Of a stretch of DNA of 64,000 nucleotides, positions 34,206 to 47,812 are shown one piece after another; within the stretch, counting starts at the first letter, position 1; each line of letters begins with the position of its first letter. Source of the DNA: Sitta carolinensis (taxonomy: Eukaryota > Chordata > Aves > Passeriformes > Sittidae); the NCBI GenBank assembly GCA_032173965.1, contig CM063283.1, positions 40,483,743 to 40,547,742 of the forward strand, read 5' to 3'. A program made the translations under genes and the position numbers. The notes beneath the pieces were generated by a model that saw only the letters and a list, made by a program, of their open reading frames with translations, did no database searches and had not been told where the DNA came from.

Positions 34206-37200
34206 ATAACAATAAATATTTAAACAGCAAAATCCTATTTCTTGTATTGCAAACAATTTCACTTTTTTCCCCTACATCTTTTAATTTCTCCTTCTATCCT
34301 TCTTCCCTTTGTTTCTCTTTTCCATCCACAATAATAGAGCTATAAATCTGCACTGAAACTTATTTAAAAATCTCTCACTCTCTCCCTTTATCTCTCCCTT
34401 GGATCACACTGGCTTTCCCTCCATTCCTTTTAGCCCCCTTTCTTTATCTCACCCCATCTTTCTACTGTTAATCATTTTTTAACCTCAAATACAGTTTTCA
34501 CATTTGCTTTGGCATCCCCAAACTTAAATAATAGTCTTAATCATCTAACTTCACCACTACTTAATTTCTCCTTGGTCTCATATTTTTCTCTGCTTTAATA
34601 TTGCTCTAATTGACTTTAGCAAAGATAACTCCTAAGGGTAAATTTAGTTGTGAGTTTTTATCTTTCATTGGTTTTGACATATCTTTTGAAGATTATTGAC
34701 ACACTCTTCAGGAAGATACTAATACTTTCAATTTTCCTTCTCCCTGTTTAGATACATAGAATAGCTCCTTTCTGAAAATATATTTTTGTAGCCCTCCAAA
34801 AAACTACTAAAAAACCAGACTGCTTCAATATATCACAAAGTATACTGGATTTCTTTTCTGCTGTTTTATTAATTAGAATGCAATTTAGCACATTTTTTGC
34901 CAATGAATTGAGATCATCTATAAAATCCTATATGAATATTAAAAGAGACCCGTATAGAAAGGAATTTTTAACATTTCTTATTTTTAACACAATTACAACA
35001 CAATTGTGGAAATATTTTCAAGTAAGCAACATCAAGTCATATTAAGCTTTAGTAATAGCACACGTGCAACCTGTTAATTTTTAAATTAAATATGGATTAT
35101 ATTGCACAAACTGTAAACAAATAAAACCCATATAGAGAGATTCATAGATATTATAGTATGTTCTATTTGGAAAAAAAAGCAACAAAGAAACAAGAAAGGG
35201 AATAGTGTGCTTATTTTCTTTTTTAAAGTCATACCCAGTAGAAGAGAATAACACTCTTTGAACAATTACTCCAGAGTCAGTTGTTTATCTGTTTGACAGT
35301 CATTAGTGGAAGTATATTTGTATGATGCATTATTATATAACATATATACATATATATCTATTATTTATTTGTTTGTTTGTTTGTTTAGTTATTTATATAG
35401 ATATATATTCCGCTTGTTTCCACCTCCTGAAAGCTACTTTTTTCATTCTGAGTTGGCTCAGAAGTTCCTTAACCATCCATGGGGGCCTCCTGGAATTTTT
35501 ACCCAATTTCCTCCTTGATGGAGGACAAGGATCTACATCTGTGTCTGCCTACATTTAGTGAACAGGAAGGGTTGGTTTCAGTGAAAAATAAATAATTCAG
35601 TGAAAAATAAAATTCTATGTAAATGTGAGCTCATATAATATTAATTTTAGCTCAAAAGGAGTGTGACAATACTTTGACTGAGGTCATGTGCAGGAGCCAT
35701 GTGTGCAACCCAGGAGGGACACAAGGTCACACAGCAATATGCACCCATGTCCAGACACTGGTATTAATTTCTTCAGCGGTATTAACACGGTGTGCATGTA
35801 CACTGCTAGCAAGACAGTGCCCCACAGCAGACTGAACCACAGCCCTTCCCCTGCTGTCACAGCAGTACTAATGTAGATTATTCCTTGTCTTTAATCTAGA
35901 ATAACTTGTACTCTTAAAGCTCTTGAAGCTGAGCCTTCTCAGACTTAATGTTTTTGAGCAATGGGGCATTTTACTCATGAGCAACTGGTGTTAAAATACA
36001 CATCTATAATCTGTGATGATATTTATAGTAGCTAAGCCATGATATCTCACCTTAGTACCTGAATTTCTTTGATGAACACTCTCTGAATGTACTTGGTAGG
36101 CTCACCTTTGTAGAAGACAACAAAACAATTGTTCTTGCTGATTGTCTCCAAGGTAAACCAGTTGTAGAGAAACCAGAATTTATATCCAGGTAACAAAATT
36201 AAATAGCCTCATCAGTTTTAAAGAGAATATACCTTCTAGCTGATTGTCACAAATATCATAAATGTTGTGGGGTTTATTTGTATTTTCCCAGTTGTCTAAT
36301 TTTTTTTTTTTTTGAGTCCTCTATTAAAGCTGTTTTATTTGTGTGAACTAATTCACAACTATTTTAAAAAAGCAGAATGTATAGCACTGAAACATGCCTT
36401 TTCAACAGAGAGAAACAATAATTTGTTACAGGTAACAGTTCAAAAGTAAAGTTTAACCCTGATTAGCAAAGAAAAAACCTTCAGAAATTTTTTTCTACTA
36501 CTGGGTCTTGGGACCTGTTTAGTTTTTGGTTTTTTCAGTGCAGTTAATACAACTTGTTCTTAAGTGTTGTACTACTGGGACAAAGCTCATTTTCTCATGT
36601 AAAATTTACTAGTATTATGGGCCAGTGGTTATGAGTCATTAAGGATCTGAGGGTTTTGATACAGTGGAAAAAGAATTGAAAAAACTGTAGTATAAAAATG
36701 GAAATGTAAAAATCCTTCTGTATTGGAAAAAAAGATTAATCAACTGAACAAGACAAAAAGAACCCCACTCTTTTAATCGTCCCTACAATTTCCAAAATAT
36801 AAATTCAAAATGCATCTGACAAATGTGAAATATTTTGGCAAATACTCATAAGAGCATCACTAAAATAACAAATAATGTTATTCCATTGTGCCTATGCTTC
36901 CAAAAAAGCAGGAAGCCCTCCATTTTCTCCTGCTCCTGGCTGTCAAATTAGTGACCATGAATGAAGAAAATAGATGAACTCTGACTGAGGTGTGATGCTT
37001 TAAATCTACTTTTCCTTTAATTTTTCCAGAAAGGAACAAATGTTTACAAATGTTATACTCACAATATATTTCTGCTGCAAAGAGAAAAATATCATTAACT
37101 AACATGCTGTAATTATCAATTAAATTGTTAATATACTCTAAGACAAAGGTTTGAAATTCAAATATTTAAAAAAAATAAATTGAGAAAATAACACACCAAC

Positions 37201-39234
37201 CAAAGCTGTACTAACAAAATAATTCATATGTCAAAATTCAAACTGTTATCAATTGCCTTTTTGCATTCTTCAGCTTGAGTATTTTCACCCCTGGATGATC
37301 TTGCTTTTTGCCAACATAAATTTGATTTTGAATGCAAATAGGTTTGAACATGATTGCAGAAATTCCTGTACTTCATGGTTATTTGTGATTACTAGTTGAA
37401 AAATGCGTGGACTGTATTTGATTATTTTCATTTTAATTTTTCTTTATATGAGCCAGTTATCCTAGAAACTTTTCACATCTCTCAGGAGTATTTTGATTAC
37501 ATAGATAAAAGAGAAGCTTATGACCTCTTGTGATAATGGAATACTGTATTATGGTTTAAGAACTCTGTGATTTTGGCTTCATATGCACAAGCACTATAAT
37601 GACTGAACAGATGTATTGTATATATGAACCTCATATGACATTGGAACCAGAATTTTTTGGAGAAGTTTAGGCACAGAAAAACAGTTATTGTATGAAACAT
37701 CGAGGCAATAGACCAGTTAATTTGTGAGAAAGAACAATGAATACTGAGAGCTGTGGTTTGCACTAGAATGACAATATTTTTGGGCACTTTTAATAAGAGG
37801 GAAAAAAAATCCTTTTATTTCCATGATATCTTAAATTTGTACTTATATGCATTATTATCACAAAGTGAAAGCAATAATTTAATAAAACAGGCAGGTTTTT
37901 TTCCTTATTTTTCCTGAAGTGGAAGAGGTATATGGCATAGTTCATTTCAGTGACGAACAGCACTGATGACTTATTGAAACAAATTCTTAGAACCCAGTCT
38001 ATGAATATTGTCATCACACCCCATATTTTTTATGGATGCTTGATACGTTTCACAGAGTTCTTGTTTTGGTATTTAGTTGCCAATGTAATAATAGACTGGT
38101 AATTAAGTCATAAAATATTTACTTCTCAGTTACTTTATTGGCAAATTCCATTTTATTGTCATTGGTTGAAAGAATGTGAAGGAACATAAAAAAATGAAGA
38201 CATATTTTTGTTCTTCATTCAGATACAAGAAATCAGACCAAATTGAACTGCTTTTAGTGCAGTTTTGCATTCTAAGGTGTCTTACTCCACAGATTGCTTA
38301 TTAAAATAATCAATTTGCTGTAATAATGAGCAATCATTACTTACATAAAATCATACTTTTCTGCCTTTGCAGACAGAAAAATAGGAGACCTCCATAGCCT
38401 TCTTTTTATAATTGTGTATTATATCTTAAAGTGGTCCCATACTAAAGTAAGAAGTTACTTTTCTCTAGCTAAATTATGTTGTCATGACAATGTGTTGTCC
38501 ATCTAGTATGTTGATACAGGATAAGGTAAATACTTTCTTGAATTGTGACTTCCTCAGTTTCACTATCATAGCAGTATAAAATCCCTTCAATGTAGAGTTG
38601 TAACTTAAAGAATCTACCATGGGTCGAAGGTAACATGTGCTCAAGAACTGCTTTTTTAGCAAATAATTTTCAACCCTGATTTTAATTTACAGTGTTGGTT
38701 TATTTTCTTCTTTTAAATATTCCAAACAGTTATAAAATGGTCTTATTTTACAATCACACAATTTGCATACATGACATATTTTATCTAACATAATTCTCTT
38801 AACTAAATATCAAATTATGATCACTTCTAAGCAACAGTTAGTTCTGGGATGAGTAAACATAAATAACTTTCTTTTGACTCTTCTCATTTGATTGTATTGC
38901 AAAAATAACTGTGCCTCCAAAATTGTCACTTTTTTAGTCTATTTGTTTTATGACTTATAAATACAAAATATAAGCATTTTCTTCTTTGTTTAATTAATCT
39001 TTATGTTCTGACATAAGACAATTGCTAAGGTTAAAAACTAATTAGTTACTGTATCAAATATTCTATAGGTAGTTAAATAATGTGAAAGACTGTATTACTA
39101 GTTTTCACAGTACATCCACAATAATGAGGTCACTTTATGAAAAATCTAATCATTTAAATACTTCACTTAGTGACAAAATTAAATAGAAAAAACAATTTGC
39201 ATAACAATGTCAGTCTCTAAAGGCTATTGAAGCT

Positions 39235-39251
39235 TTTTTTTTTTTTTTTTT
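39235..39251 (+). repeat. T-tract, 17 bases
   Basis: T-run followed by CTTTTTG. Confidence 0.9.
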
Positions 39252-39424
39252 CTTTTTGTGAGTTTAAAAATGGAGTGATTTGAACTGGCCATTTTATGAA
39301 ATTATTATTTTCATTGTGTGACAATAAAGCATAAATTACAAGTTTAAGGTTCTATGAAAACTTTTATTCCTTGTATTAAAATTACTCCCAAATATTGCCA
39401 TACCAGCCAAACCTGACAAAAATA

Positions 39425-39484
39425 ACCAAACCAAGCCAAACCAAACCAAACCAAACCAAACCCAACCAAACAAAAAAAAACCCA
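39425..39484 (+). repeat. (AACCA)n-type microsatellite
   Basis: About nine imperfect copies of CCAAA/ACCAA ending in an A-run and CCCACC. Similar CAAACC-rich patches recur near 7640, 34120, 52000 and 57010. Confidence 0.9.
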
Positions 39485-40120
39485 CCTACAAATATTGCTA
39501 TGCTAAATCAACAAATTAAACAACCCCCCACTGGTATAGTATAAGCATAGCAGAATTATTTAAGTACTTCCTCCCTAGTAGTCTCAAATTTCTATCTGTC
39601 AAAACCTATGAGTTTCACCTTCATTATAAACCAGTTTGGTGTATGGGTCTCATACGACACACAGCAGGTTATCTTGGATGTTAATAAAGAGAGCTTTTCA
39701 TCCATGCATTAAGAGAACAGCAAAATCATCCCGGAGGGATGGACACTGAGGAGACTTAACCAAGACAGCATGTATGCATTTGACCGTGTGATATTTCACT
39801 CAATTCAATCTGACAGGAAAAATATTTAAGAGCTGAAGAAAGATTCTTTTTCTTCAGAGAAATGGTGTTAATAAAAGAATAAATAGAGGAAAATTTCTTA
39901 TAAAATTGTGCTGTCATTCATTTATTATGCTAACATAATACATCTCCATTGCAAGGCTGGGGGAAAAACAAATCACACACAAACTTTGGGTTAGTATGTG
40001 ACTCTTGTACTACATTTGCATTGAGAATAGAAGCAGAGCTAAATTACGAACTCATGATTGCTGGATTTTTCTGCATAACGTTAGAAGCTGTAAGATAAAA
40101 CCAGAAAAAAAGAAGCACAA

Positions 40121-40174
40121 GGGCGAGATTGGACTAGATGATCCTGAGAGGCCTTTTCCAACCTTAATCACATA
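40121..40174 (+). mobile_element. CR1 LINE 3' tail, short, plus strand
   Basis: The motif run 'gagattggactagatgatcc', 'gaggccttttccaacctta' is the diagnostic CR1 3' end sequence. Only about 55 bp remain, with no clear 8-mer tail. Confidence 0.8.
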
Positions 40175-42026
40175 AAATCCTTGTCTAAATTTTAAGGGGC
40201 CAGAAATGACATGATTGTCAGAAATAACATAAGTGTCTCAAAAGATATAATATACATTACGTCTCTTCTCATAATTTCTAATTCTAGCAATTGTAGAAGT
40301 AAGACAAGTCACAATCCTAATAACATGTGGATAAATCTAATTTAGAACAGAATATAAGTGCCAGAGTGAGGTGCCTGTAATACATAAAAGTGATAAATAA
40401 CAGTATAACTCCTCTTATGGGTAGACAAGAGTCTGGTTTAGTGTTCTAGGCTATTTCATCACACAGCAAGAGCTGTACTTGGGTAAAATTCGCTTTGAAG
40501 AAACACAGATGGAAATTAGGCCGCATACTGAAATGCATGTTAGGGAGAATTTGAAGATATCTAAAAAGGATAAAATCAAAAAGGACAAAAAACCCCACAC
40601 AATTTTTACTATGGATATTTTTATATTTATGCATGTTGCCTTGCTTCACAATGGAATAGGCAATTACCCCACAGATCCCTTATAGTCATAAGGTCTCCTT
40701 ATGTTTGGAGGGGATGAAATACTTTAAAAAGTTTTCCTGTGAGCCAGAAAAACAATCATTTAAATTGTTTTATACTTTAAAACATTATTTTATGCATATA
40801 GAGAATTTTTGTTTGTAAATGTGCTTGCACTGGGGTCTCTAAAGAGCATGACATTTGTTTTGAACATCTCAGGAAGAAAATAGCCTTAAGTTTTGCACTT
40901 TTACTCCTAATCTGAGGCAGCAATAAACAGTTTGCACTATAAGTACTGTAGAGTATTTCTGCTTCTCTTTTGCTTTCTTCCTTTCCAATATATCTTCTTT
41001 CAACCCATAGCCTGAAAAATAAAACAGATCTTCACTGAGATCACATTTCTACTTGGAACAGTAGAAAAGGGATTTCTGCAGTAGATCCAACTGACTTTTC
41101 AAGATAAATATGGTCTAGAAAACAGTTTTTCAGCTATAGGGTCTGGAAGTGACAGTTTTAATAGTTCTATTAAAGTTGTCATGTAGAGCCAGCTGTTTTT
41201 TAACAACATTATTACCACTTTGAATTTTAAAACTTATGTATTACCATATTGGTTTATCCATTCTAAGCACATCTGCTTAATATTTTCTTATATGGAAATA
41301 CACATTATTTCAATTTCATATACAGTATACTATACCCTAAGTTCCTACAGACAGTTCTAAGGAAGATTGTTCAAAAATCTGCCAAAAAATTAAATTAAAG
41401 TTAGGTAAAGAAAACAAACTGCATGAAGCTACATGCAATATTTGGGGGGATTGGCAAAAAAATAATACTTTTTGCCATTTTTTTTCTCAAAAATACCCAA
41501 CAAACAACTAAAATATTATTCTAAATGTATATTAATCTTTAGGCTTCTATACAAATGAGGGAAGGATTGTTTAGTAACAAATTCAAGCATCATGGAAGAT
41601 AGTCTCTAGAATAAGATATCATCCAGTTAAGCAGAAAATTGTGAAATTAAAATACAGGATTGATTAGGGACAGTAACAGAATTTCTAAGTGAAAATCTAT
41701 ACATTTCATATCTTCTCCTCTTTGAAAATCAATTTCCATTTTACTATAAATTTCAGCAATTATAATTTCTCCCCTAATATGTATTAATAGAATTTTATGT
41801 GAAATAACTGCTGATTTTTTTTTCTTGTTCTATTTTAGAAAGGCAAGGTAAAGTAAATTTTAGAAAAAACTATTAACCCACCCTTTTGAATTATCTCTAT
41901 AGGCTCTCTTTATAATCATTCTTCAAAAATTTTTATACAAATACCACTAGAAAGTGTTATCTTCCAAAGCTTTTTCCTCCTCAAGTATGATTTCATTATG
42001 TTGATAAAAGTATGCAAACATTCTGA

Positions 42027-42059
42027 TTATATATATATATATATACACACACACATATA
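42027..42059 (+). repeat. (TA)n(CA)n microsatellite
   Basis: About ten TA units followed by six CA units, then ATATAA. Confidence 0.95.
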
Positions 42060-44484
42060 AGCCTCTCATACTATCATATATAGAATTTAAATGAATAACA
42101 TATACTTATCAGTATGTATACTGCATTTATGAAATTAAAATGATAGCTGTATAATCACACTGCATTTACTTAGTTTTTAAAATAAACATTTTATGATTAA
42201 ATAAATTAGTACCCATTATTGAACTGTACAAGTTAAGCATTTGCTAAGAAATTAGCAGACAATTATGTATTATAAAATGTTATGTGACTAGGAAGAAATT
42301 TTATTTAAGCATCATTAAACCCCACATCAAATAATAAATACAGAAAGATTGGAATGGATATAATGAAATGCTTAAATTGTATACAATTGTCTAACTTGCT
42401 TGATACTAGTGCTCCTGATCACGAAATCCAGGCTTTTCATTATGAGTCAAAATTTATAAGAAATCACTGAAAATAAGGAAATCACAAAATTGACTATCCA
42501 TGTGTTTGTAACTGAAACTCAGAATTGTATTTTGCAAAACTATGATATTTGTAAACCTGTTTTCAGTCTGGAATAGAATGAAAACCTTTTACAAAAAATT
42601 AATTGTAGATAAACTGTAAAACCATCTATTAAGGCATTTTCATTCACATATAAATTTTGATACAACGAAAAATGGTTTATAAAACTAATTTCAAAAATGA
42701 GTATTGACTTCATGTTTCAGCCTTATATTAAATCATCCATTAGGTGAATAGAAAGGCATCTATGTCCTTAATGGAGGTGATCCTTATATAACAATCTTAC
42801 TCCTGAATATTTATTTGAAGTCCATATCCTTGGAGCTTACTCTAACATTCTGTGTTCTGAAATAATGAATCATCAGATTACCAAAAAATTTGTGGAAATG
42901 GCTTCCACAGAACACAGGTCTGTGGTGATTTAGACTGACTTCTTTCAAGAGAAGAGAATCTGTCTACCATCTTCAGATTACATACCCTGGAGATTTCTTT
43001 ATACACTTAGAGACTTTTTAAGGGTTTGGTGGTTCTTTCAGGAAGAAACCCCAACTACTTCTGTCCTTCTCTTTATGTACTACTCTTACCATAATTCTTT
43101 ATGTCCTATTCTCAGTGACTACAGACAGTTGTCTTCTCTTATCAAGCCTCAGCTCTTGCTTACTTGGAGCTACTTGGTATGCTCAAGAGATTGTAAATTG
43201 CCTTATAAGGGACTAGCAGTACCTTAAATTTGTGTTCTGTAGTCAAAAGAAGTTATTCAGGGGATTTTACAGATATTTCTAACTTCCTAAAATAAGACTG
43301 AGTCCAAATAGCACATGCTAAATATATAAAAAGAAATTTACTTCTCTCCACTATCTAGGTGTAAAGAAAGGCTAAATGAGAATTCAATGAAAATCTTCTT
43401 GTGTTCACACTAAATAATATCTTAGGAAAAGTAAGATTTTTTTTCTTCAGGCAATATCCGAGGTATTTGTTCTAGCAACTTTTAAACATTCCCTCAGTGA
43501 TATCTCCAGAAAAAGAAACACAGTGTGTCTCTCAGCAGCAGGTAGAGCTTGTTGCATTACCTATTGCAAAACTATTGAAAATAGTTCAGAACCTGAAAAT
43601 GCAAAGACATAAGAAAAAAAAATTTGTTCCCTAACTTTTTTCTTCAATACCTGTTTCTGCTTTTCTATCCCGTTGTCAGAAGATTCCATGGGAATGAATG
43701 GAACCACATACGAACACCTTTTCAGAAAAGTAGAACTTCTTCCAGCCTTGTGAAATGGGGGTAGGGAATGCTCAATCACCTAAAGCCATTTACCTAAAAA
43801 AAGAACACAACTGCTACCAACCCCAAAGGACATTCAGCTTCTTAATGGAACAGCATAATCAACAGACCAAACACTCCTGGATATTTCTTTAATTCATGAT
43901 CAGTCTATTAATTTATGATACAGAAAGCCTACCTTTTCAACCATACTGCAAATCAGGTAAGAAGCATGATGAAAAACAGTTCTCTCACAGCTTTAGTGAA
44001 TACCTCTATATTTATTGATCTTCACATAGTCTTTTTAAATTTTTTTGGGGTAGATACCTAGTCCTTTGCTTTGGGAGAGTAGATTTTCTTTTCCAAGTTT
44101 CCTTTATTTCATGTTTCTCAAAAGCAGTTAAAATGTTCCAAATATTGGGAAATAGTTTTGGGTATATTTAAAAGTAGCTTGCTTTAGTTCTTAAATAATT
44201 TTGCAGTTTTTTAAATGAAAGAAAAACTAGTTTGGCTTTACCTTAGATACCTGTTTTTATCAGAGTTTAGTTTTGTTGGTTTATTTGTTGTTATTTCCCA
44301 ACTAATATTTTAAAATCTAGTTAAATTGCATGTTGATTTATCATCTTTGCAAATTCTGATAAGATAAACCATTCATTTGTATCAATGGCAGAAATCACAC
44401 AAACCCTGTGTCAGCAGATAGGTCTGTTGACAGATAGTTGTGAGAAAGGATCAAAACATTTTTATCTCTTCCTCATCATCTAGA

Positions 44485-44712
44485 TCTCTTTCTTCTCTTC
44501 TCTTCTTTCTCTTTCTCTTCTCTTCTCTTCTCTTCCTTCTCTTCTTCTCTTCTCTTCTCTCTCTTCTCTTCTCTTCTCTTCTCTCTCTTCCTTCTCTCTC
44601 TTCTCTCTTCTCTTCTCTCTTCTCTTCTCTTCTCTTCTCTTCTCTTCTCTTCTCTTCTCTTCTCTTCTCTTCTCTTCTCTTCTCTTCTCTTCTTTCTCTT
44701 TCTCTTTCTCTG
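44485..44712 (+). repeat. Pyrimidine tract, (CTCTT)n microsatellite
   Basis: About 228 bases of almost pure pyrimidine on the + strand. It begins irregular, becomes a long perfect (TTCTC)n array from about 44620, and ends in TTTCTC hexamers. Open frames across it on both strands (Ser/Leu/Phe or Arg/Glu/Lys repeats) are artefacts. Confidence 0.97.
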
Positions 44713-47676
44713 GATAAGTTGTATGTACACTGAGAACAAAATTATCTGAAGAGGAATTCTCCTTCTATATCTTCCTTTGAATTTGTTGGATGCCACTCTG
44801 AAACAGTTAAGAGTTCAAGATTTAATGTTCTAATAAAAGCATGCATCCTGAAGTGAGACCTCTGAAATGGTACTGCATCATCAGTAAAGTGAATCCACCA
44901 GACATCCTATACATTACAGTGAACAATTTCAAATCTCATCTTCCTACAGCACTCAAAGTGAAATGAAGCTGAATAGAACAAATCCTGATTTTTCACATTT
45001 GCTGTTATTAAAGAATGGAACAAAGTAGTGCCAAGGGGAATAAGAGAATAAAGTTATGGCTATTCAGTTGTGAAGAAAGTAAATTAATAATACTAGCTTC
45101 ATTTCTTTTGTACATGATTTCAATTGATGCCCTGGAGAGCAATTTCTTTATAGGAAAAAATGGGTGGGGAATGGACACGGGAAGATACTGCTGTATCTTG
45201 AATCAGTGCTATTGGCAAATAGTATATCAGCATCAGATTATAGGATGCCATATTTTTTATTTGAGCTACACTTTTATGTATCTTCAGCTAAGTCCTCCTG
45301 ATATTTATTTTCCTCATAGATTTTCCATAATGTTTGATGGAAACTTTTGCAGTTTGTATTGCAAAACAAGGTTTAAGTCCTTGAAGGTAGACAATGTTCA
45401 TGTTGCAGGAGGAACAATGCAAAGTAGACTGTTTTTTTAAGCTAATGTTAATAGCACATTATGGTATAGATTCACATGAAATATGAAATCCTTCTTCATT
45501 TTTTCAGGGCATAGGCTAACACAACTGTACTTAAAAAAACCCTTAGGTATTTTGATAAACTGAACTGTCTGAGGATGGTCTTCTTTCACAAATTCCTTCA
45601 TTTAAGTTACTGAGTGGTACCTGGACAAACATTATGCATTTGTCCTTCCTGATATATTTAGATTGAATTTTGTTTATTATGGGGTAGGTTTTTACTAGAT
45701 ATTTAGAACTTTATATCAGCATTCCTGGAATTGATTAAGATCTGAGTTATCTTAGCAGCCTTTCTTGAAAAAATAAAAAAGAGAATTATAAAACATCCTT
45801 AACAGTGGCAATATCACAATGATAGTAAGATGAATGGTTGATTTCAACCTTCTTAACGAGAGAAAAATTAAGCAAACTTTATATGCATGCGAATAAAACA
45901 GCTAAGTCTAATTTTTCTATACAAATATGTAGAATATAAACAAGAATGGCAATCAAGTAATCCCATCCTGAGTTTTGGCAAAGGTAGCAGGCTAACAACT
46001 GATCATTACTGAGGATCCATCTTGATATAGAGAAAAGATATAAACAAGATGTACACTGCTTGAAAAAAATATATTAAGTCCATATTACCTAGCTTAATTT
46101 TCAGCCAAGGCCTCAAGCCTGAATCACAACCAGACACAAGGGGAAAGAAAGTATAATTTACACTTTTCCACTGATATAGAAGAACCATAATATTCAAAGA
46201 CCATTAGTATACTTAATAAAAATACAGTCTTTCCATTTTAATGGTAGAATTTTTTTTTTCTTTTTGTCTACAGAAAAGATAAATCTTTTCTAATAGAAAA
46301 CCTTTATCTATGTTCAGTGGACAATACCATAAGTATACTCTATAACTCTTCAGGGCTACAAGGTCTAAAAGTACTGTTCAATACTGTTCAATATACATGC
46401 CTCTATATTGTCTATTTCTGTCCTTCTTCCTTTTACTTTAAAAATTGCTAAGAATAATGTAATGAAATTAGGCAATTTTGCACTCTTCCTATTTTGTCCT
46501 TCATTAATCTGTAGATTCACTTTTGTTTTTTGTGTTTCCTCAGTATTCTTCCTTGTAAAACACGAACAATAGAGTGATCCAGAGAGAAAGCTAACTCTTT
46601 TGAGATACTTCTATAATTTATACTTGGAATTTGCCACTATAACCTGAATTTCTAATGGTCATCTTTCAATTGCTAAGAACTCATTATAATACAAAAATAT
46701 TTTCTCCCAGGTTTTGACCTCAGCCCCACTGGTCAATTTACTTCTACCTTACATTAGTTGTCTCATTAGCTAAGTGGATACATGTCACTAATTAATGTTT
46801 TGGGGAAAAAACAAAAAAAAACAAGGTAAGAAGAAAAACACTTGAATTAAATGGATAACTTTTTATACATTGCTAACTGCTATGTACTGGGAAGGAAACT
46901 AATTGGGAAGTTATCGGGAGATACTTAAAACACAACAAATATGAAGATGTGATGCAATAATAATTCATATTACTAACTAAAGTAGCATAAAAGATGTTCC
47001 AACTGTATTACTCACATATAAAGGCAAAAGCCTCAGTCCTGTGGCACACTGGATTAAAATAAAACCTCCTTATGAAATTGCCATGAAATTGAGTTGAAGC
47101 ACACGCAGAACTAAACAGATTGCTTGGAAAGCATTCAGCTACAAATCTGTTCTTTTTTCAGGCCTCCTGAAATCTCAGCTGATTTCCAGGTAACCAGCTT
47201 CAATCATTCTCTCTGCTGTCTAAGCAAACCATGTCAAAGGCCACAAAGGTGTATATCTACAAAAGTTACTGTTAGCTGGTGAAACATGGGATATCAATAT
47301 TTCTCATGGGAAAAAGGGAATAAGGAAAGGAGAATCTAAATCACCTGAAGAAAAAATCCTGAAAGAAGAAAGTGAACTTAGAAAAAATTCACTAATAGTG
47401 TTGAATTGGTACAGTCAAATGGACGTAGCCTTTACATAAATTAATACCATTAAAATGTCCTTAATATGATCTAAGCCTGTCCTTTTTTTATAACAGGTTG
47501 TATGGAGTCTGCTTTTACTTCTATCTCTGTCCAAAGTAAAACCATAGCAGGGGATTGTAACCATAACAAGAGCTATCTCAGACCTTTTATCTCCTAATCA
47601 TGAGTATACATGTAAATTTAGCTTAATCATAAAATATTTATAGGGATTCCACTTTGGAAGTGGGGGAGTCATGATT

Positions 47677-47812
47677 CCTGGAAGTGTTGAAGAAATAGTT
47701 CAACGCATCATAGGGCTATGGTTTATTTTGAATGGTGTTGTTCAGTTAATAGTTATATTTGATGATCTTGGAGGTCCTTTCTAACCACAATGATTTGATG
47801 ATTCTGATTCTT
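47677..47812 (+). mobile_element. CR1 LINE 3' tail, plus strand
   Basis: The sense-strand CR1 3' end is recognisable: 'cctggaagtgttgaagaaat', a worn TTGTTCAGTTAATAG stretch, then 'gatgatcttggaggtccttt', 'ctaaccacaatgattt', and the 8-mer-like tail GATTTGATGATTCTGATTCT. It is 5'-truncated, as most CR1 copies are. Confidence 0.88.

Larger units (their letters stand above)
32958..40120. other. Anonymous AT-rich DNA with simple repeats
   Basis: Apart from mono- and dinucleotide runs I see no gene or named repeat. Stretches at about 35440-35560 and 35680-35880 are somewhat GC-richer and unclassified. A 19-bp near-tandem repeat of TTCAGTGAAAAATAAA begins at 35577 and 35596. Confidence 0.5.
40175..47676. 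other. Anonymous AT-rich DNA with simple repeats
   Basis: No gene or named transposon recognised in 7.5 kb apart from microsatellites. The frame at 45015-45440 (+, 141 codons) has an ordinary AT-rich composition and matches no family I know. Confidence 0.5.

Noticed and set aside
39425..39484. CRISPR-like or telomere-like array
   Set aside because: The unit is about 5 bp with no spacers and is not TTAGGG. It is a microsatellite.
44440..44796. 97- and 106-codon repeat-rich frames
   Set aside because: Same cause: the second (CTCTT)n tract.
45015..45440. 141-codon frame (+)
   Set aside because: Ordinary chance frame in AT-rich DNA, with no motif, no neighbours and no splice context.
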